This document shows, one piece after another, positions 1 through 13,445 of a DNA stretch of 64,000 nt. Within the stretch, counting starts at the first letter, position 1, and each line of letters begins with the position of its first letter. Source of the DNA: Emmonsiellopsis sp. PD_33 (taxonomy: Eukaryota > Ascomycota > Eurotiomycetes > Onygenales > Ajellomycetaceae); assembly GCA_032988165.1 (NCBI GenBank), contig JANTQF010000050.1, positions 62,001 to 126,000 of the forward strand, in the 5' to 3' direction. The notes beneath the pieces are model-generated. The model worked only from the letters and a program-made list of their open reading frames with translations. It was not told the origin of the DNA and did no database searches. The position numbers were made by a program, and so were the translations under genes.

Positions 1-3000
1 CGAGCTCGAGCCATATGCCGTGTTGTGCAGGGACTCGGGCACTCCGCAGCCAACCGTGCCAATCTGGATGCGAGTGGAGCAGCAGGGATGCCGCTAGCGC
101 TTGTACAAGATACTTTCTGGCTCCGCGCATTCGTGCAGAGAACCGGTGTGAAGAAGGCGATGACGCAAGTCACTCGGACTTCGGGGAGAAGGGAGACGGC
201 TTGGCGCAGAGCTCAGACGTGATTAGACATGCATGAGGCTCGCCGCCAAGTGGGGCCCGTATTCTATTAAACTTTCTGGTACGTTGCCCCACTCCCCCGT
301 CCCGTCCAACCCTAAATCCGAGCTAATCACAACCACCTTGTTCACTGCAGGATGGTTGGCTGCAAGCTAATATTCCCTAATTAGTAGCAATTAACCGCCC
401 GTTGCTCAAACTCTCGATTCTGTTAATTAGCTTGCATTTCTAAATTAACTCCTATTTCCTGCAAATGTAACCAATAACCATGCCGTTCTGCATGTTACCA
501 TATCACAATCACATTCACTATTGAGACTAATTAACTTACTACCAACCTCTTTGTCAAACTTAACTGTTATTTCTATTAATAAATTTCCCCTCTTCTGGAA
601 CTCCTTACCCCTCATTTCCTTAAAATAGTAGCATAATTAGCAACAATTTTTGTTGCTCCCCTCTTCATCCTCGGCGCGCCAAGAGTTCCATGCAAGCCAT
701 TGATGCCGGAGACTTGATTCCTTCACAGTAATATCCTAACCTGTCAGATTGATATGGTCACATTGCTAGTTGAGATTGAAACATTGAGCAAATAGGAATC
801 CCCTGAAGGAAGGAATGGCTAATCTTCTCAAAGAATACTTCATTGCGCGAGAAACACAGTTTTCTAGAGAATAGCACTCCAGATGTCCTACCTCATTGCA
901 TGTTCTCTTCAAAGATTTGGTCTGATTTCTATATTTCATGCAAAAAAAATATATTTCTCGCCTCATTTGTCCTTTTCTGCATCGCGAGACTCTTTCCAAA
1001 AACCCCTCTTCCTATCTCCTATCTCCATCATCCCCACATCGCTTCTCTCCTCATTGCATTTTCCCGCCTCTCTTTTCCAAGGATGTGCAAAAAGAGCCGA
1101 GCTAAACTATGCCAAAAACCGCCCTGCATCTCCGTTGGTGGCCTTTTTAGCTTACAAGGTATTTTAGCGATATTCAACAAGGATGAGAAGAATCAAAAAA
1201 GGTTAAACCACCCTGTTAATGATCTACCGGACGTATGATTGCAACTCCGCGCCCGATGATAGACAACCTAGGTCGGTCCATCACAACGGCGGTTTTTTTT
1301 TCTCTCCTCCATTCTTTGCTTTTGTAGTTGTCTTTTTTTTTACCGTTTCATCCGCTGGTCAAATGTGACATCGTTGGGGTTAGATACGAGTAGAGTTGGA
1401 AAACACCATTCTTCTCAATTGGCATGGTATGCTCAATTGACTATTGCCGGCCTGTTATTCCCTCACTTCTTACAATTTTCTTTGTTGTTGCAGGGGCCCT
1501 GAAAATCGTCCGGTGGGGGGTTGAAAATCCAACAAAGATGACAGATTATCCACGAGCGAAGAAGGATCCTACCCCCCACTCGACCGAGGTTTCTCCATGG
1601 CAATTTCTGGTAGTTCAATTTTGCCCTGGAGCTCTCCAAATTATCCGCAAAAGAACATTGGTGCTTATCGGCAGCGGAAGAAGTGTCTTTTACAAGTACT
1701 CTTATGCTTCTTCGCGCAGGTAACTGGAAACATACGGATACTACGACGGTGACAAGTAGAGCTTGATATATATGTCCATTCACCATTGGCAAGCTAGAAA
1801 AATTCCTGCATGCCTCATCTAGAAAAGTATGATAGGGAGAGCGAGAAGTTTTAAAGCTTCCGCTATCACTTGATTTAAGCCTTCTATCCAAATAGCACAT
1901 ACCATCATGATGGAATTTCTTTACTAAAATATAATTATATCCATTATTCCAGTAAAGCGTGGTTCTTGTAGGCTATATTTATCATGTCGAGTTCGTCAAA
2001 TATATACATATATATCTGTATCTACACTAGTAACACAGTTGCTAGGACGGGATTTCAGAGCAGTAAATCATGAAGACAGATATAGGAGTCGATAGAGAGA
2101 TTTCTTTGACGGCATGATGAGTTCATTGGAATCCACTATAGTTCAAATGACCCTCGTAACTAAGGGGGCATTTTTAAGGTTGAAGATTCGAAGTAGCTTC
2201 AGGGCGACTTACTTGGGAATAAACGTGGAAACATTGCAACTGCATTCATGCAGTATGAATTATCTCTTGCACATTGTTATTAATGTACAGCTGCCCAAGA
2301 TATCCAGTAAAACAATCCACCGGCATAATAGGAGAGATCAAAAGGAAGGGGGCCACAAAGATGAATCGCGTGTAGACGCAACAGTATCCCATAAACGGTC
2401 AGGTTCGTGGATACCGCGTCTTCAGACACATCGGGCCCTAGTAGAATGAATCACATACTTGAACTAGCAAGAATCGCACGAACTACATTATCCGACACCC
2501 CTATGACATCGGGGGATCGCAATACCATGTCTCATGCCGGGTTATGATCGGGGTCCGAACCACATCCTGCTGCGTATGACGGCATGATAGTGTCACCACA
2601 GCTCTTCCCCAAACGTGAGATACAGAGCAGGGGCCCATGATGCTCATGGGGGCTTTATGCAAGGCTCTCGTTGATACGTGTTGATTAATCGTCAAGGGGA
2701 GCTGTTCAGTTGGGGCGAAAATGGATCCATCCAAGTATATATCTTTCGCCCCAGGGGGCGATATTGGAACGATTGTTTTCATAGACAGAATAAGAACATG
2801 AGAAGAGCTAAAGCGTGAATGCATAAGAATTCACGCAGCTTTTTACCTGGGATAGAATTACGCATGGCATCCTGTCTTGACATGGGACGTGGTGAAGCCA
2901 CGTAGATAGGAGCTGATCTGATATGCCCCCATTTCACAAGGTATTGAATGCTGAAAATCAAACCTCTAATCGGCCATGAAAAACCGACATGCTACGTGCT

Positions 3001-6000
3001 CCATAGAAAACAATTTCTGACCACTGATACCAAGACTGTTGGCCGTTCCCTCCCATCGCACAGACAATGGCGGTGTATTGAGACATGGCATGAACTGCAA
3101 AAAGGACAAGTGCCCAATGTTCGCCTGGGGGACAAGGAGTGAAACCTGGCACAGCTCATACTGGACGGTTCGCACGCAGCTTATGCTGTACAGCAAATAG
3201 AGGAGGTCTCTGTCTGTAGCAAAGGGAGAAAAACAAAAGGAATAACGAACAAAACAGGAAACGGAAAATTATCGGCGAAGAACCAAGCAGATGTAGAGGG
3301 GTATATCCTGATCTGCAGACCACAGCTCACGAGCATGCATTTTAGCTTGCCATTGATGTCACCTTGGCTCCCTTGAAGGTAAGCTTCGCCGCTCGCGAAG
3401 TGATGATAGCTTTCGTCCGAGGTCGACAAAGTATTTGTGACATTTCCCCTCACGCCACCACTCGCTTGATAGCTCTGGAAACGCAGGGTTCTTGCTGGAC
3501 GTTATGTCAAAGCTAGCTAGCTAGTTTGTGATGTGCGTATTCGCCCAAAAAACTCAATTGCGAATGTGATAACGCAAACATTTCACCGCTATCGCCATGC
3601 TCTCAGACCTCCATATGCCATGGGGATTGAAAGGCAAACCCCGAAAAGATACGAGGATGGAGGTCGGAGAAATCCTGGAAGAATGATGTGCGTTTCAATT
3701 CGAACTGGGCTACTGAGAGCTAGATAAAATTAATTAACGTGGATGAGGGGGAAGTTTCTTGCGTCGAGAAAGCTAGGGTCAGTTATCATTTGTCAGAGCT
3801 AGCTTTCGTCTTCCCCTCTTTTTGAACATGGAAAAGCCCCCCCAAAATCAAGAAGGCGTTCTAGGTCCATCCCACGGCCCAATTTCAGCCGTTGGCGTCT
3901 TCAACCCACACGGTGGCCTGGAAAATTTTTGTCCCGCCCCCTGCTATCAAACCTTGGATAGTTAATCATTAGCAAATCACAAACCAGAGAAAAGAGGAAT
4001 GACACCATGCACCTTTTAAAGCAGAACCTTTTGCAACACTGTTGATTTCTTTTCTTTTCTTATTCTCGTTGCTATTGTCTCTACCAATGCAACCTCGAGC
4101 ATCTGTGCGGGGTTAATGATAAATAGCCAAAGCTAGTAGGATCAAAATTTCAAGGTCCAGCGAAGAGTTAACATTGACAGGCTTATGCAAGGATGAGCTT
4201 AACCCTATTTTCTAGAAAACATAGCTTTACCTAATATCACAATAAAACCTAGATTTCTCACGAAAGTATAGTATCCTGGATAGAAATGTCAACCCCCGAA
4301 TGTTACGTCATGCATAGCTGCACAGAGGGAAAAAAACAAGATGGGATGCCGTCACCCCGTTAAGAATATATCTGTCAGGTACTTAATCAATATTGCATCG
4401 ATGTTATCCATGTTTCGGCATCCATTGGAGTTACCGTAATGACATGGGAACCCAGAAACCAAACCTTCACTAAAAAATACATGGTTTGAGATTAAAGAAT
4501 AGCGATATCGCAAGCACCGCATTTCGATTTCCCTAATATTGTCAAAGCACAAATACTCGGTGCCGGCGGATGCACCTCGAGAGGCTATCGCTGCAGTATC
4601 CTACATCCGTCGACATGAAACCATTTAGGAGGCCACACATGGTCCGGCAGTAAAAAGGTGATGGGCACCATATCTCCCCAAAAGAGGGAATGCATAGCAA
4701 AGACCAAAAAGAAGTATCCAAAACGTTAGGAAAAGTGCATAAAGCTTCAATGATCAATCATCCACTTACCAAATAGACTCAAAAGACTCAAAAATGAAGG
4801 AAAAATGGAAGTTGGGGGCCGTCCGCATGGTGCAGGTGTCCGTATATATGTAGATGGTCAGCGGCAGCATGCTGGAGATCGTTCAATATGCACCACACGC
4901 AGTCACACCCACCTCCACAAACAGCCTCCCCAGAGTCATGAGAGATATCATGTGTTTCAACACACATGCAAGTCGTGGTAAAAGACAAACGTCATCCGGT
5001 CCCTCGGAAAGGGAGAATGATTAGTATGCTCCTGGGAGCAACGTGACCAAGGATGAAATTTGAGACTCTTGGGATTGAATATTCAGAAAGTTAAAGGCAC
5101 AATTGAAAGGGTGGTTGGCGGCAGGGACGGGCCATTGCGTTGAGGAAGAGCAGTCTTCCATGGTACTCGTTAACGCCATTGTACGGTGAGAGCCGAAGCT
5201 GTGAAAATGATTTCCTAGCCATGAGTCCCTAGAGACCTTGCTCCCTCCTTGCAAAGCTGCTGTGAAGGTAGTTATTGAGATCCAAGCATGTAGTTAGCAT
5301 CCCTTTTTTGGCTGACACGCATTTCGATTTATCATTTGATGGAAATTGTGATAAGCTCGAACCCCGAGTCGATTGGACGGGAAGATAATCTTTGACAATC
5401 CCATGTGGCGCACAAGGCAAATAAAGGTTTCGTTTCAACCGTCAGATAAACTTCTGCGCGGGTTGTCAGCTAGTGCAAATCATACATGTGGAGCAGAAGC
5501 CTTGCGATGATGTGATCTGGGAAAAGATTTTTTCCATGCTTGTGCCAGCGCCCAAGCTGAAGCTAATGCGGCCATGGCGTGTGATGGCGACGATTGCATC
5601 TTTCCGTTGTTAAGGATACAGATCATCCATGAAAACTCCACCTCCGTATCCGTATGTCAAGAGCTTTTGAAAGCTGGCGGTGAGCTCGGATTTGCGCTTT
5701 AACTGAGGGGATTGACCTCATCTGATCATAAAGTGATAAGATGACGTCGACAAAAAATGCGCAAAAGGTCACACTATCCGGATCGTGGCGAATTACTCCG
5801 AGAAGACCCATTTTTGGTTCTTCTTCTGAGGTTGACAGATAGATGGTTAATAGCCTTGAGAAGAGCTGAACAGGCTGGTTGGTTGTGGAAGATCTTTGGC
5901 TAAAGAAAAGCGCCCGGATAAGCCCGCATGACCGAAAAAACATGGGAGCTATTCTGTACTAACTTAATTAGGATAATTAGCTGCAAATAAAAATAGATTT

Positions 6001-8047
6001 GGTGAGAGAATAACGACTAATTAATGACTGTTCTTCTGCTTTATCTTTTCGTCAGCTTCATCCCCAGGAATGACTGGAGAAGGGATGAAGGTTAATAATA
6101 ATAGCATAACTCACCAGGAGGGCGGTCTTGGAGGATTTTATTCAGAGGGTGAAAATGCCTCCAGATGGATTGAAGGTCAACTCCTCCGTGGGGCAAAAAG
6201 CCAAGTACCGATAGGTGCATATCCGCAGCTAATTTGTGAAGAGGAATGGGGCCGCAGTGACCCCGCTGGGCCACACAGGGTACATCCAAATGAACTGCAG
6301 AAGTTGGGGCCACAATTTGAGTGGTGCAAATAAGACCACATTGGGCTTCTCCTACATTTCATTAGTGTGCTCATTGGCTTGTTGTATTTTCCGTGGATAA
6401 AATCCGTTTTGCTGTGTAACAGATTCCGCCGTATGTCTCTGGGCCCGGAGTTTACTGCATGTCTCTTATGCGACCGCCAGCCGGGCCATCCGCCGTCTTT
6501 CCCAACCGCATACATACCGATGCCGACAGAGAAGATGGAGATGAATTGTGCTTCCTGGTATCTGTGCGATTTCCTGCAGGTTAACACACCATGTAGGAAT
6601 CGGAAATCATGTTTGCTGAGGATGCGGGATCTTGCGATCAGCTCTCAATATCCTGACCGTCACATAGTGTTGATATCGATCGATCGGCCACCGTTTTTTC
6701 AAGGTTGTTTCGGGGTAATCATTCTCAGAAACATCCAACCAAATTGAACCAATGTCGATGAAACGAAACGTCCGGAAATAGTAAACTCTGAGCACGAAAA
6801 AAGAAAATACAGTAAAGCGACTCGAGTCAACACCACGAGCGTCGAGATGGGATGGATGAAGGTCAGATCCAGTCGCTCTGCCAACGATCAACGATCAACC
6901 ACGGTTGCAAACATATTTCCTCTTCCTTTTTTAGGGGCGCGTAACCGAAACTGACTTCTGGCTTCCCATTCGCTGTGCCCTTGGGCCGCTCTCACTCCTT
7001 CACACCAAAAAGTGACAGAGAACTCTGTTCAGCCAATGGGATGGCCCAACGGCGGGCGCGATGTGATGCGTCTGCAGATTCGAGCATCCTTGGCCTCGAG
7101 TTCCATCCATGCTCCATGCTAGCAATTGCCCGGCCAGTTAGCGGCGAGTAGCGATCAAAACCAGGAAGCATCATTGGTGAGCCACGGCGGATTTACCTTT
7201 GTCAAATGCGGCCTCTCCCTTGCGGCCGCTAATTTTTTCCGTGCTAATTGGCGGGATAATCTATAATTAACCTCCTTTTCATCATGCATGTGTTGAGAAT
7301 GGCCTCCTCTCCTGGGGGCGGCCTGCATGCTCGTTTCCCCCATTCCGAACTGCACTTCATCGTATCCCTGTAGGCACTAGAGGACGTCTCTGTCCTGTAA
7401 GAGTCGAAGGAGACTTCTTCACGGTGATGGCCTGATACTAGTTGCTTGGGTGGTGAGGTCACTTTGTCACTTGCTTCCCGCCATGCGATTTCCCCTCCTC
7501 GCAAGTCACATCCATGCAAATCCAACCGAAACGTCCGGACGAAACGTGCATACTGATAGGGCATGTATGGGACAAAGCAAAGTATCCAACTTGTAGTCCC
7601 GAAGTACCCTGCTGACCCCGCTGGATGTACCCATTCCAGCCCCAGCACATTTTTTTGTGCCCCCAATGGTACATGTTGGATACCAGCCTTCCCAAGTTCC
7701 CCCCCATCCGAAACACGACCGGAGCCCTAACGAAAAGGCGCCGTCTACATATACCTCCAAGCGCCCACCTCAACCACCCTTCCTAGAAGGCTCCCCCCTT
7801 GATGTGACCTTATTTTTCGCTCTTGATATACCCAGTCCCCTTTTATTTCGTTATATATTGTTATCATTACCTCTCCAGACGTAGAGGCGCTTTGATAGTT
7901 GCCTCTCTCCTCCCAGTTGCTAGAAAAAAACGTAGAACCGGCGACGGTTGCCCAATTTCCTTATGCTGTTGAGATAAACATTGTTTTCCACCGTTGTTTC
8001 TTACAACTGGTTCATTTTCCTAAGTGGGATCTTTGATTTTTCCAGTC
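1..8047. other. Long gene-poor region
   Basis: I find no coding region that I can support in about 8 kb. Open frames here are short (under 150 codons), overlap on both strands, show no recognisable motif and cannot be joined by good splice sites into a credible protein. The stretch is AT-rich with repeated TTAATTA/CTAATTA words near 370-540, a TATATATA-rich patch near 2000-2020, and a GCTAGCTAGCTAG run near 3511-3523. The last part is the 5' region of the SAM-PH gene. Non-coding RNAs or unusual short genes cannot be excluded. Confidence 0.6.
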
Positions 8048-10588
8048 ATGGTAAGTTTCTGGCATCTCTCCGTCGCAAGAGCAAGGGATTTGGCTAATTT
8101 GCCTTACTTACAGGAGGCGCCAATTCTATTTCAACCGAGACAGTCATTCGGGGGCGTGCAGATGTTGCAGAAGTCGACAGCCAACCACATGTCATTTCTC
8201 TCCACACGATCGTACAACTCAAGGCCGCTATCGGAAGCAACAGAGATATTCGACACTGATTACGAGGCGGAGTACTCTCCGGTAGATGACTCCCCGCGGC
8301 GAAGTGTCGAGTCTGTAAGTGAAACCCATACAAAAACACTTTGAACCCAAGTTGCTAATAGGACGTAGTTTGGCACTGATAGCGCAACGACACTCTCCAC
8401 GGAGGATGAAGCTCCCACGCCAAATGAGTCAGATCATGGAGCGTTTGATTTCCAGTTCGAAAACTCCAAGCCGGTCGAAGGGCCGTCTGGGCCTCACCTA
8501 TTCAGAGCTTCGTTAGATTCCACGTTCATGGAAAGAGCAGACAACGATATGGAACTATACTTCTCTCTTTCCTCTCTATCGCCACGACATGAATCAGGAC
8601 CGACATATTCAACACAAAAGAGCAGTCCAACGTCCCCCGAGCAGTTTTCATATGCAGAGCGAACAAGATCGGCAAGCGTGCCAGACCTTCTGCCCCATAT
8701 TGCCGTACCAAATGTCCGATCATGGACGCCGACGCAGGTTGCGGAATGGATGTACGAATCAGGATTCGAGGATGCCATAGTTGAGCGATTCATTCGGAAT
8801 GATATCTCAGGCTCTGTCCTCCTTGACCTCCAGATTGACGACCTGAAGGAGTTAGATATCAACTCCTTCGGTAAGCGACACCGATTGATGACTATGATCC
8901 AGAACTTCCGAGATGATTCGATGGGCCCTGTCGCCGCCCCACCGACTAGCAACACGGAGCAGAGGGCGTCTTATCGCAGGGTTAGCAGGAGCACATCGAC
9001 CAGAAGAGCGAATAGCAAGGATTGTTTCTCTCCCGATTGTGAGCCTCAGTCTCGCGGAACTTCCGGTCGACGAGGTCGCAACAATAGCAATCGGAAATTC
9101 GCAGATGGTGATGTTATCTCTCCTGCCGAATCTATTTCGATAGTTGCTATTGAGCAACTACTGCCGAAGATTCACAAGTGTTCCAAGGGCGAAAACTGTC
9201 CCAGGTTCCAAAAACAGCAGCGCAAGTTAGCACGAATTGCGACCGACTTCCCTAGTCAGTTTACCACGGTCGATGGCGCCATTGTTCCAAACAGTGCCAA
9301 CAAGAAATCGGTCACAGAAAGCGTCGTGCGTCCGAAGTCTGATGCCGCCCCTTCTCTTGTAGCCTCCTCTGATGTTCTGGGTCCGGGACAAACGCCAGAG
9401 TTCCAGCTTAATGCTGAGAATCTAAACGGAGTGAAACCCAGAGATCCGCAAGAGAATGTTCGACAATTCCTCAGTTTCCAGCACGTCAACAGCCCTGTGT
9501 GCAATGATAGCAGCCCGCAAAGGTTGGAGATGTTCCCACCGCTCTCACCACCAGAATCTTCTCAACCCGCCGTCCATATGGCCACCAACCTCCGCAATCT
9601 TCCAAAACTTATGATACCAGATACCGACTCCGATGGCATTCTTTCGCCAGGCCAACGCACAATTACACCGTCCATGGGATCGAGACAAGCAGGCTCCGCC
9701 ACGGCCACTCAGGAGCACAACCCTTACCAATATCCTCTGGATACATATCGACAAACTAACACTCCATTTTCAGAAATGGATGTCCCTGTGACAGCCTTCC
9801 CTGTCGAGCCACTTGCTCGTGAGGCATCGCAATCGGTGCCACCAAATATGTATTATGGCAACACTCTCCAGATACCAGTCGACCCAGTGTCGCGGTCATC
9901 ATCCGCCAAGCCAGAAAATCATCGGCGACGGCCTTCTATCGCCACGATGGCCCGAGTCGATGAACTCCAGGTGATGCACCCAATCGACAACCCATCCGAC
10001 CTTCCAACCACTCCTCGCCCGAACTATAGATATGAGCCACATTCCAGGTCCGAGCAAACCAATAGTAGCTCTCCTTCATCCCAGGGAAGTAACTCGGATC
10101 CAGACGTCACCCACAAAGGCTGGATGAAGAAGCGGAAAACAACCCGCCTCCTCCGCCACGAATGGCAAGATGCCCACTTTACTCTCCGTGGCACCGTTCT
10201 CGCCATGCACAAGGACGATCGCGATGCTCAACGCCATTCTAGAGCTCTTGAGTTCATCGATGTCGATGACTTTGCCGTGGCCTGCTCCTCGCTGGCAACC
10301 AACTCCAAACTCACTGCGGCGTTCAAACGCTCCGTCCTCCGCAAAGCAGCTAATCTGTCTGTGAACAACGGGATGGATGAATCTGCGTTTGCATTCTCCC
10401 TCGTTCCGGCTAACAATAACACTGACCGGAAGCCACTCTTTACTGGTCCGGGCAAGAGCCACCATTTTGCAGTGAAGACTCGCGATGAGCGGATCAACTG
10501 GATGCGAGAGCTCATGTTGGCGAAAGCCCTGAAAAAGGGTAGAGAGGACGGAGGTGAAATCACAGTCAACGGAAGAAACGTCATCTAA
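8048..10588 (+). CDS. SAM and PH domain protein (Boi/Pob1-like)
   Basis: I join three exons: 8048-8050 (only the ATG), 8114-8314 and 8369-10588, giving about 807 residues. Introns are 8051-8113 (GTAAGT...TTACAG) and 8315-8368 (GTAAGT...CGTAG). A SAM domain lies near residues 185-250 (starts WTPTQVAEWM, ends near HRLMTMIQNF). A PH domain lies near 648-790 (starts GWMKKRK, ends RINWMRELM). The region between is long, Ser/Pro-rich and probably disordered. The SAM-then-PH order matches the fungal Boi1/Boi2/Pob1 group of cortical polarity and exocytosis proteins that bind phospholipid at growth sites. Yeast Boi proteins also have an N-terminal SH3 domain, which I do not see here. The family role is known; its role in this organism is inferred. 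The first intron is 63 nt with no in-frame stop, so an unspliced form would add 21 residues. Confidence 0.88.
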
Positions 10589-11856
10589 TCGAAGGAATTT
10601 GGCTCTCTTCACTTGTAACTCATCTTTTCTTTCTCTTGTTTTCCTCCATCCCTTTGTATTTTGGACCAGTATGAATACCCACCTCCCTTCAAATTTCCTG
10701 TAAATATCGTTTTCAGCAAACCGACATACATACCGCCACTACACATGTTCGAGTCCGTCTTCCTTTCTTTTGTCCTTCGCTTTCATTTGTCAGTCAGCGC
10801 GCCCTCTCCAATTTTGGAAGGGCAAGGAGGCGGCGTCAAGCGAAATTTTCCGAAGAGATTGTGGAACCATTTACATAACTTGAGATTTCCCCTGGGCGGC
10901 CATCTGTATCCTCTACCCGCGTTTGTCGCGTTTTTCTCCTTCTCACGACCATTTTTCTTCATTTTGTACTTTGCAGGTGCTTTTTTGCCCTCGTTTGCTC
11001 CACAGCCTGTCGGCTCCCCTTTTGAGTGTTCTCCCCTTCAATGATACCTAAGTAGTTAGCCATTAGTCAACCCCTTTATTAACCGAAAATGAAAACAAGA
11101 AATTGATGAATGAGAAACCGATCCTGTCATTTCCTATGCAGCCGTTTTTTGCCTTGGGAGATCGGAAGATTGATGGTACGAGGGACAATTTCCTGTACAA
11201 GGAGAGCAGATGATTTCGAAGTATTTGTTCCTATAGCATAAATGGATATAAAAAACGGTGTCGCCTACTAATCATTGGGCTCGTTCCACAAATATTGGAG
11301 CTTGTCACCGATTGCAAGGAGGAGCAGAAGAGAAATCGAAGTCGAGGCGGACGCGCGAGGATAAATTTAACGCGTGACCTTCCGTAGTGCGCTTAGTAAT
11401 CATATTATGATCCCTTTATTGTCCTTTCCATGGCCAATTTGATGTCTTGTAACTTCTAAATATGCTTTTTATATTTCCTAATGCCGAATCTAATCATGCG
11501 GGCTCTACTAGGGAGCTACCAATATGCTAAATCTTCGTTAAATTCAGTTCCTAACTATGGGGAGGCACGACACAGATGCAGCGTTATCTCTACTACGAGC
11601 AGTAGTGTACGTAGTATTGATTTGAAAACTTGAGATAGTGGGTTTTTAAAGATATACGTAAAGCTGCTTTCATATTGTCATTTTTTTCAATCCATAGAGG
11701 GGTTCTTTCGCCAAAGAATCGCCCTGTATCATATCTAGTTGTGTAAAGCCAGCATAACATATACTCAATAGGGAGGATGGTTCATGAGCCAACCTTAATC
11801 GGGGCGGAAAGCCCTGCGATATGGTTCCATCATCGGCCGTAACTACAGCTCCGGAT
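10589..11856. other. Convergent intergenic spacer
   Basis: This is the space between the 3' ends of the SAM-PH gene (+) and ATG5 (-). It is pyrimidine-rich just after the SAM-PH stop, as expected of a 3' UTR, and AT-rich from about 11050. The open frame at 10661-11044 has no motif and is probably untranslated. Nothing else is supportable. Confidence 0.6.
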
Positions 11857-12980
11857 TCAGCCCAACATCGACACGACAACAGATAACCATCCATCCGGAT
11901 ACGCCGCAACCCGCACAACATCCTCTAGCGGAGAAGTCATCGGAATCACAGCTCCCTGTAGGACAGGCTTGGCGAGGACTGGAATGCGTTTGCTGGGAAA
12001 TAAGGTTGGGAGTAGTGAGTTCAAAGTTGATCCTATGGTTTGTATTTGTGGTTGGGTCGGACGTCCAGGAGCCCCCGTGGAGCTGGTTGTTCCAGGAATC
12101 ATTGGAGGGAAAGTAGATTGTATCACTTTTAAAGACGGGGTTTCAGAATCAGGAGGAGATGGGAGGAAGATGCGTAATGGTATATTTCGAAATTGGTAAG
12201 GGGTGTTGGGGATAAGGATGCTAGAGATGCGGTGGAAGTTTGTGAAGTCGTCTATTGCTTGGGTTTTAGAAGGTATCCCAATTCGTTAAACATAGGTGGA
12301 TGTATATACGTACGTTCTTGGACAGCTTGCCACAGTCCTGACGAGTCCTCTTTAGATAAAGTCATAATACCTTTTGCGGTCCCATTTCGCACAAAGTCCG
12401 CTTCCTTGACGCTATTAATGAATGCATCGTGGAGGACTCTCCCATCAGCGTCCAGGCGGACAAGATCTTGATCTGGCCAGTCGCTAAAATGAACCTTTAG
12501 CTTCCAAGGAATTGGTTCACCGCGCTCATTCTCACTCTGATCGTCAGAGTCGTCTGGGTCTCGTGGAGATGCTGAGCGTGAAATATTTTCGTTGATATCC
12601 GACCTGGATGTTATGGGGTCTGCTCCGGCGTATAGGTCATATAAGAGTCCTATGGGATAATGCCATTTTAGGGGAACTCCTTCAAATGAAAACCAGCCCT
12701 GATGGTACTGAGCTTCTGTATCAATCAATGATGCAGAGTAAAAGGCATGCAACTTTGGTAGTAGAAAAGGTAGGTACGAGACGCGAGGATAGCGTATCTA
12801 TCACATGTTAGAGACAAATCTATCCATATAGCATCGACATAAATGGTATCGATTTACAAGATACGGGTCAGCCTTGTCATAGGTTCTGCATTCGGATGGC
12901 GAAAGCGTTATCTCGATAGGAATGCGACCATCCCACACTTTTCGCTGGATAGCCTTTGTGGATGGTGTTGGGCTCGTCAT
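11857..12980 (-). CDS. ATG5: Autophagy protein Atg5
   Basis: Three exons on the minus strand: 12980-12858, 12797-12314 and 12251-11857, 333 residues. Introns are 12857-12798 (GTAAAT...GATAG) and 12313-12252 (GTACGT...AATAG). Atg5 is covalently joined to Atg12 and, with Atg16, forms the E3-like complex that attaches Atg8 to phosphatidylethanolamine on the phagophore. The frame shows the family landmarks in order: an N-terminal VWDGRIPIEITL stretch, SYLPFLLPKLHAFYSA, GVPLKWHYPIGLLYDL, PWKLKVHF, an NGTAKGIM segment near the Atg12 acceptor lysine, and a C-terminal LLPTLFPSKR...KPVLQGAVIP block. The length is typical for Eurotiomycete Atg5. The start was chosen because the preceding bases give no in-frame extension and MTSPTPST is a usual N terminus. 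It is divergent from TDP1, sharing a 465-bp spacer. Confidence 0.95.
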
Positions 12981-13445
12981 GGTTCCTTGCCGTGACCATG
13001 AAGTTTCAAGCGTCGATATTCATCCCAAGTCAGATCTAGAGAGTCTCCGCGTCAGTTCGTGCCCATTCCAATAAAGGAATGCCTAAGAAAGGGCATTCAT
13101 AGCTCACGCTGAAATGATCATAACGTCTTCCCACAGTCCTTGGAACTTGCATCCAAGCGCTTCAAAATATGATGTTTTGAATGTTTTCAACACGCGCAGG
13201 CTGTGAACATCATAAGCTCATATTAGGGGTATTAAATTGGAGACATTAAAGACAAAGGACTACCCTGGGCGTAAGTGCAGCTGCTATCTGCTGTTGACTT
13301 TAGGGAGGAAGTCCATGGAGTGGATGTTTGGTTGGATGGATGTGGTCTGAAGCACGTGACCGAGATTGAAGCCTGCAACTGGACTCTCAATATATCAAAA
13401 TGATCCTTTTTTCACCTCTTCCCCAATCTATCTTTCATCTAAAGC
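12981..13445. promoter_or_regulatory. Shared divergent promoter region ATG5/TDP1
   Basis: This is 465 bp between the start codons of ATG5 (-) and TDP1 (+). I see no open frame of note and no strong TATA box; ATATATC near 13391-13397, 50 bp before the TDP1 ATG, is the closest candidate. Both genes must be initiated from here, so it is a candidate bidirectional promoter. Confidence 0.5.

Noticed and set aside
1..8047. Possible transposon relics or RIP-mutated DNA
   Set aside because: No terminal repeats, transposase or reverse-transcriptase motifs could be read, and the AT-richness alone is not strong enough.
10661..11044. 127-codon frame after the SAM-PH stop
   Set aside because: Pyrimidine-rich 3' UTR-like DNA; the translation is a hydrophobic Phe/Pro/Ser mix with no motif.
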